A stretch of 64,000 nucleotides of DNA. It comes from Porphyromonadaceae bacterium UBA7203 (lineage in GTDB: Bacteria > Bacteroidota > Bacteroidia > Bacteroidales > Muribaculaceae). The stretch is taken from contig DKUN01000012.1 of the NCBI GenBank assembly GCA_002490725.1, positions 146,069 to 210,068 of the forward strand, read 5' to 3'. Position numbers and translations under genes: made by a program. Under the pieces are notes generated by a model. That model was not told the DNA's origin and did no database searches. It saw nothing but the letters and a program-made list of their open reading frames with translations. Within the stretch, counting starts at the first letter, position 1. Each line of letters opens with the position of its first letter. Shown piece after piece: positions 42,116 to 50,247 of this stretch.

Positions 42116-43042
42116 ATGAAAACCGCCACACAAACATTGAACCGACTGAGGTTCCGCACTCCCTTGAGCAGCGACTACGCGACCATTGCCCGCTACATGG
42201 GGCTGATTGACAGCCGCACGTGCGACTATACTTTCGGGGGCATAGTTCTCTGGGCCCCGCATTTCGGCTATCGCATTGCCGAAACCGACAATACTCTCTA
42301 CATCAGCGGAGGGCGCGAAGACGACCTGACGGTGCGCGCCTATGCGCTGCCCGTAGGCGACGCCGACCTGACCAGATCGGTCAGGTTGCTTAAACAGCAA
42401 ACACCCGGGGCTGATGTGTGGTTCTCGGCCGTGCCAGAGGACCGCCTTCACCTTTTTGCCGCCATTCCGGGCGCCGACGTCAGCGAGCTCGGACCCGAGT
42501 GGAGCGACTATCTCTACGACATTCGAGCCATGGCCTCGCTGAGCGGCGGCGCCATGAAGAAGAAGCGCAACCACGTGAACCGCTTTCTGGCCGATAATCC
42601 CGACGCGCAACTGACCGCCCTCGACGGCCGCAACGCCGCGGAGTGCATGGAGCTGCTCCACGCCTCAGGCCACGACTCGACGCCTACCGGCATATCGGAG
42701 TTTGCCGCCGTAGAGACGCTGCTGGGCCGATGGAGCGACTTCGCGCCGTGGCTCTGCGGGAGTGTGCTCACCGCCGGCGGCCGCGTCAGAGGGTTCACCG
42801 TCGGCGAGGTCAAGGACGACACTCTCCACGTCCACATTGAAAAGTGCGACCACTCGGTAGCGGGCGCCAACGAGGCGCTGGCGTCGATGTTTGCATCGGA
42901 GATGCTCGGCCGCAATCACCACCTGCTCTACGTCAACCGCCAGGACGACGCCGGCGACCCGGGCCTGCGCGCCTCGAAAGAGTCGTGGCATCCGCTCCGC
43001 CTGCTCCCTAAGTTCAACGTCATGGTAGGCCGCCGTGCCTGA
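42116..43042 (+). CDS. DUF2156 (phosphatidylglycerol lysyltransferase-like) protein
   Basis: 308 residues from the ATG at 42116; the longer open frame upstream crosses the tsaE promoter region. It matches the DUF2156/LPG_synthase C-terminal family, a double GNAT-like fold: YTFGGIVLWAPHFGYRIAETDNTLYI near 32-57, LYDIRAMASLSGGAMKKKRNHVNRF near 133-157, a GRVRGFTVGEV strand and LLYVNRQDDAGDPGLRASKESWHP near 275. No membrane helices are present, unlike full MprF. Soluble members are proposed aminoacyl or acyl transferases, without a settled role in Bacteroidota. It is divergent from tsaE. Confidence 0.85.
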   Translation: MKTATQTLNRLRFRTPLSSDYATIARYMGLIDSRTCDYTFGGIVLWAPHFGYRIAETDNTLYISGGREDDLTVRAYALPVGDADLTRSVRLLKQQTPGADVWFSAVPEDRLHLFAAIPGADVSELGPEWSDYLYDIRAMASLSGGAMKKKRNHVNRFLADNPDAQLTALDGRNAAECMELLHASGHDSTPTGISEFAAVETLLGRWSDFAPWLCGSVLTAGGRVRGFTVGEVKDDTLHVHIEKCDHSVAGANEALASMFASEMLGRNHHLLYVNRQDDAGDPGLRASKESWHPLRLLPKFNVMVGRRA

Positions 43043-43048
43043 AACAAA

Positions 43049-43079
43049 CCGACGGCCGCGGAGTTACCGCGGCCGTCGG
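43049..43079. terminator. Hairpin between convergent genes
   Basis: A perfect 13-bp stem CCGACGGCCGCGG (43049-43061) with its complement at 43067-43079 and loop AGTTA. On the minus strand it is followed by TTTGTTTC, so it best serves the 43106-43873 gene. Confidence 0.7.
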
Positions 43080-43105
43080 CGAGTATAGACTGAGGTCAGC
43101 AGTTA

Positions 43106-43873
43106 TCAGAAGGCCACGCCCAGCGAAATGATGGCGTTGCTGCTCTGGTAGAAAAGCTGGTCGCCCGAATCGTTGTTGGGACCGCCGATAAAGGGAACCA
43201 TACCGCGCTGCCAAGTGAAATTGAGATTAAAGCGCTTGTACCAAACGCCAAGGCCGAGCTGCAGGCCGGCGTCTATGCGCAACATGTCGACGCCGTCATC
43301 GTCGAAGGAGAGATTATCCTCGTAGGTTTCGTTACGGTCGGAATAATCTGCAGGATAAACGAGCGAGGTCTCGGTCTTGATCGAGCCGGCGAAGTCAAAT
43401 TCAACGAACATGCCGAGGTGGGCGTCAATCTTGATGTCTTTGGTAACGGGATACTTATAGCCAAAGGTAAAGGGAACGTATTTCACACCATAGGTGTTAG
43501 CGCGCCATTTATAAGTCGACGTGCGGGTGCCTTGGCGGTACTCGGAGGTTTCCTCCTCATGGCAAGCGCCGCCGCGGGTGCCCAGGCCGAGTTCCATGCC
43601 CCAGTACACATTTGACTTGCCGAAATATTTGTTGAAACCGAACATCAGGTCGAAATTGGCGGTCGAGCTGAAGCCGGCGTCGCCCTCGAAGTCCTTGAAC
43701 TCGCTTTTTACCTCCGACATGGCCGGGCCGGTGAGATTATTGGCCGAAAGGCCTGCACGCACGAACCATTCGGTTGCACGTTTATTGTCGGTGAAGGTGG
43801 TTGAGCGCACAATCTGCGAGAAAGCAGGTGCGGTGGCTAACATCATCAGAATGGGAAGAATCAGTTTTTTCAT
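43106..43873 (-). CDS. Predicted outer membrane beta-barrel protein
   Basis: 255 residues. The signal peptide ends near 19 (APAFSQ). The rest alternates amphipathic strands and loops: EWFVRAGLSANNLTG, FDLMFGFNKYF, VYWGMELGLGTRG, KYVPFTFGYKYPV, IDAHLGMFVEFDF, RIDAGLQLGLGVWYKRFNLNFTWQRG, closing with IISLGVAF and a terminal Phe. This predicts an 8-10-strand barrel of the PorT/OmpW-like outer membrane protein superfamily. Function is not known. It lies 51 bases downstream of another exported protein on the same strand and is probably co-transcribed with it. Confidence 0.76.
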   Translation of the reverse strand: MKKLILPILMMLATAPAFSQIVRSTTFTDNKRATEWFVRAGLSANNLTGPAMSEVKSEFKDFEGDAGFSSTANFDLMFGFNKYFGKSNVYWGMELGLGTRGGACHEEETSEYRQGTRTSTYKWRANTYGVKYVPFTFGYKYPVTKDIKIDAHLGMFVEFDFAGSIKTETSLVYPADYSDRNETYEDNLSFDDDGVDMLRIDAGLQLGLGVWYKRFNLNFTWQRGMVPFIGGPNNDSGDQLFYQSSNAIISLGVAF

Positions 43874-43924
43874 CTTGACTGGTTTATTATTATGTGTGGG
43901 TAATAGTTTTCAGAAAGTTGCGGA

Positions 43925-44416
43925 TCACTTCTTGTCAACGATGGTCTGGTAAGCGGCGGGATAGACGGTGCGCACCATTTCGAGGTCGGCGTCACTCTTG
44001 CCAAGCGGGCGGAAGTTGACGTATTTTGCGGGAAAACCGGTAACGTAGATGGTCATGATTTTGTTGCTCTTTTCGTTAACGGTCGAGTTGAATATCGGCT
44101 CGATGATAATGTCGGCACCTTCTTTTTTTGCAAAATGATAAAGCGCGCGGTTTTTCATGTTGGTGAATTCCAGTTCGGTAAGCGTGTCGACCGACTTGAT
44201 GGGAAATTGCATTTCAAAGTCGGTGCGGGGATTTGAGGGATGAATCATTTCCAGATCGCAGACCTGAGGATTGACAAACACGCGCAGCTCGGGCTGGCTC
44301 ATGTGCATTTCCGAATCCTGAAAAATCACCTGACTGCTCTTGTTATCCTGAGCGGCGACATTAAAAGACGAAACCGTCAGGGCGACTGTTGCCAGCAGAA
44401 TAGCCTTAAGTTTCAT
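43925..44416 (-). CDS. Exported protein of unknown function
   Basis: 163 residues. The signal peptide ends near residue 22 (FNVAAQD). The mature part has the pattern PELRVFVNPQVCDLEMI, then FPIKSVDTLTELEFTNMKNRALYHFAKKEGADIIIEPIFN, then IMTIYVTGFPAKYVNF. The middle stretch resembles the 'A-x-x-x-A-D-x-x-x-x-P' strand-helix-strand units found in LPP20/TRL-type envelope proteins, but I would not assign it. It precedes the barrel gene 43106-43873 in the same operon. The best -7 candidate upstream (TAAGGTTG on the minus strand) deviates at one base. Confidence 0.7.
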   Translation of the reverse strand: MKLKAILLATVALTVSSFNVAAQDNKSSQVIFQDSEMHMSQPELRVFVNPQVCDLEMIHPSNPRTDFEMQFPIKSVDTLTELEFTNMKNRALYHFAKKEGADIIIEPIFNSTVNEKSNKIMTIYVTGFPAKYVNFRPLGKSDADLEMVRTVYPAAYQTIVDKK

Positions 44417-44512
44417 AGTGTGTTTCCCTTATACGTGTCGGGCGCAACCTTAGGCGAGAGCCAATCCCATAGACATCTCAGTGATGAATCGAATAATAAA
44501 CATGCGGCATAA

Positions 44513-44550
44513 TAAAAAAAACGTGGGATTACTTCGTTTGCTCATCCCAC
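44513..44550 (-). terminator. Terminator of the candidate RNA
   Basis: The minus strand has GTGGGAT (44550-44544) pairing with ATCCCAC (44529-44523) across a 14-base loop, followed by C, G and a run of eight T (44521-44514). Confidence 0.8.
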
Positions 44551-44822
44551 CCTTTGGGCTCTCGCATTGCCTTCGACAGGGGATAAGCAACGCCAGTCAG
44601 CCCACGTAAGATATGTAATGACTCTCGCCATGACACAGCATACCGCATCGCACGATATAATGCCATAGTGAGTCGTCGGTCATTTACATAACCCACCGGA
44701 CGCTTTTGCTGCTTCTCTTCACTGTCTAAAGAATTTGCGAGATTCAAAGGATTGAAGAAGAACGCTTGAAATCGTCTTTAGTAATATGTCACCCGCCCAC
44801 CCTCTTTAGGGCTGACAGGCGT
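44515..44822 (-). ncRNA. Candidate structured non-coding RNA (~300 nt)
   Basis: A well-formed minus-strand promoter ends just before 44822 and an intrinsic terminator ends at about 44513. The presumed 5' end (ACGCCTGTCAGCCC, 44822-44809) pairs with GGGCTGACTGGCGT (44603-44590): 13 of 14 pairs, with one U/U mismatch, closing a 205-nt domain. Inside is a small hairpin TTCAA-TCCT-TTGAA. The 3' domain holds TTGC/GCAA and the terminator hairpin. The reading frame that crosses it uses a TTG start and AT-rich codons unlike the genome, so I read this as RNA. I found no core sequences of RNase P RNA, tmRNA or SRP RNA. A 6S-like or Bacteroidales-specific RNA is possible. Confidence 0.6.
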
Positions 44823-44823
44823 G

Positions 44824-44855
44824 CAAATTTAACTATTTTTTTTGATTTTCACAAA
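44824..44855 (-). promoter_or_regulatory. Promoter of the candidate RNA
   Basis: The minus strand reads TTTG (44852-44855), 20 bases, then TAAATTTG (44824-44831). This is one of the best consensus promoters in the window, yet no usable start codon follows close by. Confidence 0.72.
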
Positions 44856-44936
44856 ATACCTTAATTTCCACGCACTAAGCGCGGTGAGTTTATGATAATT
44901 TTAGAATAATATCCTCTATCTGTTTTCAGTTTTTCG

Positions 44937-44944
44937 TATCTTTG
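44937..44944 (+). promoter_or_regulatory. -7 box of pfkA
   Basis: TATCTTTG lies 31 bases before the pfkA ATG; no clear -33 element. Confidence 0.55.
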
Positions 44945-44975
44945 CAGTGATTTTTCCAAAACACAACAAAAAATT

Positions 44976-45956
<981 letters not shown>

Positions 45957-46032
45957 GCGGCCGGCGGCTCCATCCCCCTCGCTCACCGCTTTTCTTAACG
46001 ATTATTACTAACCTATATAACTTTCAAACAAA

Positions 46033-46650
46033 GTGAATTCACTCGAACAGATCAGCTATGCGCTCGGCATGAGCATGGCTAACAACTTCCGCTCGTCGGG
46101 CATCAAGGAACTCGACGTCAAAAAATTCAGCGAAGGCCTCGACGCCGCATTCAACGGCGGCGAACTCGCCATGACCTACGATGAAGCCAAGGCCACTATC
46201 CAGAACTTCTTCAAAGCAATGGAAGAGGAAATGCAGGCTGCCGCCGAAGCCGCCTCAAAGGTCAATGCCGAAGCCGGCAAGAGCTATCTCGAAACCAACG
46301 GCAAGCGCCCCGAAATCGTGACCACCCCGAGCGGCCTGCAATATGAAGTCATCACCGAAGGCAAAGGCCCGAAACCCGCAGCGACCGACCGCGTGAAAGT
46401 TCACTACACCGGCCGCCTGATCGACGGCACCGTGTTCGACAGCTCGGTTGAGCGCGGCGAACCCGCCACTTTCGGCGTCACTCAGGTGATTCCCGGCTGG
46501 GTCGAAGCGCTCCAGCTCATGCCCGAAGGCTCGAAATGGCGCCTCCACATTCCGTCGGAACTCGCCTATGGTCCCCAGGGTGCGGGCGGCGTAATCGGCC
46601 CCAACTCAACCCTGATTTTCGACGTTGAGCTCCTTGAGGTTATCAAATAA
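46033..46650 (+). CDS. FKBP-type peptidyl-prolyl isomerase, cytosolic
   Basis: 205 residues starting at GTG. An N-terminal helical dimerisation domain (about 1-95, LEQISYALGMSMANNF ... FKAMEEEMQ) is typical of FklB/FkpA/Mip. The FKBP domain (about 110-205) keeps the active-site residues: VKVHYTGRLIDGTVFDSS, VIPGWVEALQLMPEG, and the AYGPQGAGGVIGPNSTLIFDVELLEV end. No signal peptide is present, so it is probably cytosolic (FklB-like). It catalyses Xaa-Pro isomerisation as a folding helper. It lies 24 bases upstream of a second, lipoprotein FKBP and probably shares its transcript. Confidence 0.94.
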   Translation: MNSLEQISYALGMSMANNFRSSGIKELDVKKFSEGLDAAFNGGELAMTYDEAKATIQNFFKAMEEEMQAAAEAASKVNAEAGKSYLETNGKRPEIVTTPSGLQYEVITEGKGPKPAATDRVKVHYTGRLIDGTVFDSSVERGEPATFGVTQVIPGWVEALQLMPEGSKWRLHIPSELAYGPQGAGGVIGPNSTLIFDVELLEVIK

Positions 46651-46674
46651 AACAGTTCACCATTCATTAACGCG

Positions 46675-47586
46675 ATGAAATTGAAACTCATAATGGTCCT
46701 GGCCGCCGCTGCCGGCCTGACCGCATGCAACCGTGCTCCGCAGCCGGCTAACTTCGAGCAGTTCTACACCGAACGCCTCGAAGCCGCCACCACCCTTCAG
46801 GACTCGATTACCGCCATCGACGGCAGCTTCCTGGGCGGCTACTTTGCCGCCCAGACTCCCCGCATGGTCGGCCCGAACGCCAACCGCAACGAAATTCTGC
46901 GCGGCATGCGCGCCGTAATGTGTGCCGACACAGCCGACAATGAATACATCATGGGCATCCGCATGGGCTTAGCCGTGTTTGAGGTCTACCAGCATGTAGC
47001 AAAAGCCGGCGACGTGTCGAAAGAGCAATTTATCAGCACCCTGAGCCGGGCCTTCCACCTCGACAGCATCACCCCCGACCAGCTCGAAAAGCTCCAGCCC
47101 CTGTTCCAGCAAATGTATACCGAGGTCGACGAAGTAGTGCGTAAGCGCGAAGAGCAGGTCATATACGACACCCCCCGAGCCCGCAGCAACCGCGACATGG
47201 CCGACCGGGTTGCTCAGAAACTCATGTCTGACCCCGCCTACAAACCCGTCGGCAACGACGGCCTGCTGGCCAAAGTGACCGCCGAGGGCGACGGCGAGGT
47301 AATCAACCCCAACTCACGCATCAAGGTAACCATCACCGAGCGTCGCTGCGACACCCTCGAACCCGTGCGCCGCTTAGTCAAGGCAATTCTCATTGCCGGC
47401 AACACGCGCAACAATGTGCTCCAGTCGGTTATCCCCTTCATGTCGCTCGGCGAGACGGCTGAATTCTTCGTTCCTTACACCCTGGCCTACGGCGTCAAAG
47501 GCAACGACGCCATCGGCGTAGGACCCTGCGAGAGCCTCATCGCCGAGGTTACCGTCGAGCCCTATGACCCGGCCGAAGAAAAATAA
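46675..47586 (+). CDS. FKBP-like lipoprotein (degenerate isomerase domain)
   Basis: 303 residues. Lipoprotein signal with C18 (GLTACNRAP). Residues ~25-165 repeat the helical dimerisation type (DSITAIDGSFLGGYFAAQ and later IMGIRMGLAVFEVYQHVAKAG). The last ~110 residues resemble an FKBP domain (DGEVINPNSRIKVTITER, LQSVIPFMSLGETAEFFVPYTLAYGVKG), but the usual VxYxGxLxDGxxFDSS core reads differently, so catalysis is doubtful. The envelope location and position directly before gldE recall GldI, the FKBP lipoprotein of gliding flavobacteria; this is inference from context. The gldE-like gene starts 3 bases after its stop. Confidence 0.78.
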   Translation: MKLKLIMVLAAAAGLTACNRAPQPANFEQFYTERLEAATTLQDSITAIDGSFLGGYFAAQTPRMVGPNANRNEILRGMRAVMCADTADNEYIMGIRMGLAVFEVYQHVAKAGDVSKEQFISTLSRAFHLDSITPDQLEKLQPLFQQMYTEVDEVVRKREEQVIYDTPRARSNRDMADRVAQKLMSDPAYKPVGNDGLLAKVTAEGDGEVINPNSRIKVTITERRCDTLEPVRRLVKAILIAGNTRNNVLQSVIPFMSLGETAEFFVPYTLAYGVKGNDAIGVGPCESLIAEVTVEPYDPAEEK

Positions 47587-47589
47587 TCC

Positions 47590-48888
47590 ATGGACATTGA
47601 CCCACTATCTGCGGGGCAGATAATAGCCCTGATCGCTGCCGCTTTCGGACTGATTTTTTCAGGTTTCGTCAGCGGCAGCGAAATCGCATTTTTTTCGCTG
47701 ACGCGCCAGACCCTCGACGAAGCCGACGAAGCCGACGGCCCCGAGCGCAACACTCCGGTCAGAATCCTGCTCAAGCAACCCGAACGGCTGTTGGCCACCA
47801 TCCTGATTGCCAACAACATGGTCAACATAGCCATAGTAGTGTTGACCAACTATGGCCTCGGACCCCTCTTCAAGGGCATGCCTGAAGTTTTGAGCTTCAT
47901 TCTCCAGACCGTTCTGCTCACGTTCCTGATTCTGCTGTTCGGCGAAATCATTCCCAAACTCTACTCCCAGACCCGTCCGCTCGCCTGGGCGCGCGCAACC
48001 GCCGGCTCATGGCGCACGCTCGTGGCCCTGCTCCGTCCGTTCAGCGCCCTGCTGGTGCGCAGCTCGTCGATTGTGCACCGCGTAGTGGAAAAGAAACCGC
48101 AAAACATCTCGGCCGACGAACTCTCGCAGGCGCTTGAACTGACCGACGTCGAAAAGCGCGACGACTCGCGCCTGCTCCAGGAGATTCTGCGCTTCGGCGA
48201 CACAACGGCCTCCGAAGTCATGACTCCGCGCGTCGACATAACCGCCATCGATGTCGAATCGACATTCGAGCAGGTAATGGAAGTGGTGCTCGACTCGGGC
48301 TACGCGCGAATTCCCGTCTACGAGTCGACCCACGACAACATCAAGGGCATACTCTACTCGCGCGACCTGCTCCCCTATGTAGACCACCGGGCGCCGTCGT
48401 TCCGCTGGCAGAGCCTGCTGCGCGAGCCCTATTTCGTGCCCGAATCGCGCATGATCGACGACCTGCTCGAAGACTTCCGCCGGCGCAAGGTCCACATGGC
48501 CATCGTGGTCGACGAATTCGGCGGTACCCGGGGCGTGGTCACTCTCGAAGATGTGCTCGAAGAAATAGTCGGCGATATCGACGACGAGTATGACGAAACC
48601 GAAAAAACCTACCAGCGCCTGCCCGACGACACATATATATTCGAAGGCAAGACCCTGCTCAACGACTTTTTCCGCATTACCGAACAGGAAGACGAAGCCG
48701 AGCAACTCTACGGCCCCGTGATTGAAGACTGCGAAACCCTCGCCGGCATGCTGCTCGCCATCAAGGGCGACTTTCCGCGCGAAAAGGAAAGCATCGTCTA
48801 CGGCCGGTGTCGATTCCTGATTCTCGACATCACCAACCACCGCATTGTAAGCGTCAGGGTAAAGGTGATGCCCGAAGTGCAGCAATGA
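47590..48888 (+). CDS. gldE: GldE-like CNNM/CBS-domain membrane protein
   Basis: 432 residues. A DUF21/CNNM membrane domain with about three to four helices (around 10-30, 75-95, 100-122) is followed by a CBS pair (about 205-330, VMTPRVDITAID, ARIPVYESTHDNIKGILYSRDLL, MAIVVDEFGGTRGVVTLEDVLEEIVGDI) and a CorC/HlyC transporter-associated domain (about 345-430). Relatives are Mg2+/Co2+-linked transporters. The order with the next two genes, gldD-like and phosphopantetheinyl transferase, is that of the flavobacterial gldE-gldD-sfp neighbourhood, which supports calling it GldE. In gliding bacteria GldE is an accessory inner-membrane protein. Confidence 0.85.
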   Translation: MDIDPLSAGQIIALIAAAFGLIFSGFVSGSEIAFFSLTRQTLDEADEADGPERNTPVRILLKQPERLLATILIANNMVNIAIVVLTNYGLGPLFKGMPEVLSFILQTVLLTFLILLFGEIIPKLYSQTRPLAWARATAGSWRTLVALLRPFSALLVRSSSIVHRVVEKKPQNISADELSQALELTDVEKRDDSRLLQEILRFGDTTASEVMTPRVDITAIDVESTFEQVMEVVLDSGYARIPVYESTHDNIKGILYSRDLLPYVDHRAPSFRWQSLLREPYFVPESRMIDDLLEDFRRRKVHMAIVVDEFGGTRGVVTLEDVLEEIVGDIDDEYDETEKTYQRLPDDTYIFEGKTLLNDFFRITEQEDEAEQLYGPVIEDCETLAGMLLAIKGDFPREKESIVYGRCRFLILDITNHRIVSVRVKVMPEVQQ

Positions 48889-49451
48889 AAACCGCAGGCA
48901 CAGCCATAGCCGCCATGATGCTCGCGCTTGTCGGCGCCTCGAGTGCATGCACCGGCGCCGACGGTGACGCAGCCGTGCCCCGCATGCGCGCCTGGCCGCG
49001 CCCCGTGCTCTACCCCGCAACCTACCGCACCGAACCGCTCCCCCTCGGCCCCGACTCCATTGCCGTCAACGCCTCGGCCACGGTTGAGTGCATCTCGCCC
49101 GAGTGGTTCAACATCGTTTATCCGGCCTATGGAATTACGGTCAACTGCACGCTGACCGCCGTCAGGCCGTCGGACGCCAGCGCCGTCGTGGCCAACCGCA
49201 TGGAGCGCATGGCACGCAACCTCGGCGACCACCGGGCCGACATTGCCCGCAGCGGCGAAATGACCCTGATAGTAGCCCCCACAGCGCTCCATACACCGGT
49301 GCAGTTTCTTGCCACCGACTCGGCCACCTATGTGCTGTCGGGCGTAGCCGTCACCTCGCTGGCCGCCAATGCGCCGGCCGACTCCGTGGCCCCGGTAATC
49401 GACGCCATAGCCCTCGACATAACCCGAATGATTCAGCCAACCTCTCCATGA
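48885..49451 (+). CDS. gldD: GldD-like lipoprotein
   Basis: 188 residues from the ATG at 48885, overlapping the gldE stop by 4 bases. Lipoprotein signal ending at C22 (GASSACTGADG). The mature part follows the GldD pattern: PRMRAWPRPVLYP, CISPEWFNIVYPAYGITVNCTL, and the C-terminal VQFLATDSATYVLSG with DSVAPVIDAIALDITRMI. GldD is an envelope lipoprotein needed for gliding in Flavobacterium; here, in a gut-type relative, its job may instead be in the envelope or type IX secretion. The phosphopantetheinyl transferase start overlaps its stop. Confidence 0.78.
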   Translation: MKTAGTAIAAMMLALVGASSACTGADGDAAVPRMRAWPRPVLYPATYRTEPLPLGPDSIAVNASATVECISPEWFNIVYPAYGITVNCTLTAVRPSDASAVVANRMERMARNLGDHRADIARSGEMTLIVAPTALHTPVQFLATDSATYVLSGVAVTSLAANAPADSVAPVIDAIALDITRMIQPTSP

Positions 49452-49921
49452 ACGTCTACGTTACTTCCGGAGGCCGCGCCGGCGTTGCAGGCCTCATAGC
49501 CCGCACTCTCGGGCCTGACGTGCGCCTGCTCCATGACCCCGACGGCGCCCCGATGCTCAGCGGCTCGCCACTCCATATCTCCATTTCCCACAGCCGCGAC
49601 TTCGCCGCCATAGCCCTCCACCCTTCGCTGCGCATCGGAATCGACATCGAGCAGCCGCGACCCGAACAGCTGCGCCGCGTAACAGCCAAATTCCTGACCG
49701 AAAAGGAATTGCCGCTATGGAACGACCGCCTGCTTGCAGCCTGGACGTGCAAGGAAGCCGTCTACAAAGCCGCCGGAGTGCGCAACCTTGCCCTCGGCGC
49801 AATTGACCTTACCAACCCCGGAATCGCCTCCATCCCCGACGGCCGGCGCTTTCTGCTAAACATAACCGAAACTCCGGCCTATACCCTCACCTCCGCCATT
49901 CCCCTCGATGCAGACCATTGA
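49448..49921 (+). CDS. 4'-phosphopantetheinyl transferase superfamily protein
   Basis: 157 residues from the ATG at 49448, overlapping the gldD stop (ATGA). Sfp-type signatures are present: SPLHISISHSRDFAAIA near 39-55, the Mg-binding IGIDIEQ near 63-69 and WTCKEAVYKAAG near 98-109 (W-x-x-KE-x3-K). These enzymes move phosphopantetheine from CoA to carrier proteins. At about 157 residues it is shorter than Sfp, comparable with single-domain forms. The carrier protein is not in the window. Conserved linkage to gldD/gldE is seen in other Bacteroidota. Confidence 0.9.
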   Translation: MNVYVTSGGRAGVAGLIARTLGPDVRLLHDPDGAPMLSGSPLHISISHSRDFAAIALHPSLRIGIDIEQPRPEQLRRVTAKFLTEKELPLWNDRLLAAWTCKEAVYKAAGVRNLALGAIDLTNPGIASIPDGRRFLLNITETPAYTLTSAIPLDADH

Positions 49922-50144
49922 ACAACAGATTGCCGATTTAGACGCCGCGCTCAACGCCGACCCTGCCGACGCCGACGCCCTGTTCCGCCGCGGCTCGCTC
50001 CACTGGCGCCTGAACCATCGCGCCCAAGCCCTGACCGACCTCAACCGCGCCGCCGCGCTCGACCCTGCCGGCCCCGCCCCGGCCGCCGTAGCCCACCTCA
50101 ACGCCATCCTCGCCTTCACCGCCCCCGACCTCTACAATCCCTGA
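49908..50144 (+). CDS. Small TPR-like protein
   Basis: 78 residues overlapping the transferase gene by 14 bases. The sequence QQIADLDAALNADPADADALFRRGSLHWRLNHRAQALTDLNRAAALDP contains about one and a half tetratricopeptide repeats (A-L-F-R-R-G-x-L-H-W and A-L-x-D-L-N-x-A-x-x-L-D-P). There is no signal peptide. It probably mediates a protein contact or is a remnant of a longer TPR gene. It ends the gldE/gldD cluster. Confidence 0.72.
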   Translation: MQTIEQQIADLDAALNADPADADALFRRGSLHWRLNHRAQALTDLNRAAALDPAGPAPAAVAHLNAILAFTAPDLYNP

Positions 50145-50209
50145 CAAAGAGCTTTGGGGTTTATTAACTTTATTTAACGCATCGGGGGGGGTAATTCTTA
50201 ATTTATGTG

Positions 50210-50217
50210 TAAATTTG
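50210..50217 (+). promoter_or_regulatory. -7 box of the exported caspase operon
   Basis: TAAATTTG lies 30 bases before the GTG at 50248. A run of eight G (50184-50191), 18 bases upstream, occupies the place where a -33 element would be expected. Confidence 0.6.
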
Positions 50218-50247
50218 CACCGCGTATGCCTATAACACACCTACGCA

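Noticed and set aside
44529..44747. A 72-residue minus-strand frame inside the 44.5-44.8 kb gap.
   Set aside because: It starts with TTG, uses AT-rich codons unlike all neighbours, and ends inside the terminator hairpin. The region is better explained as a structured RNA.
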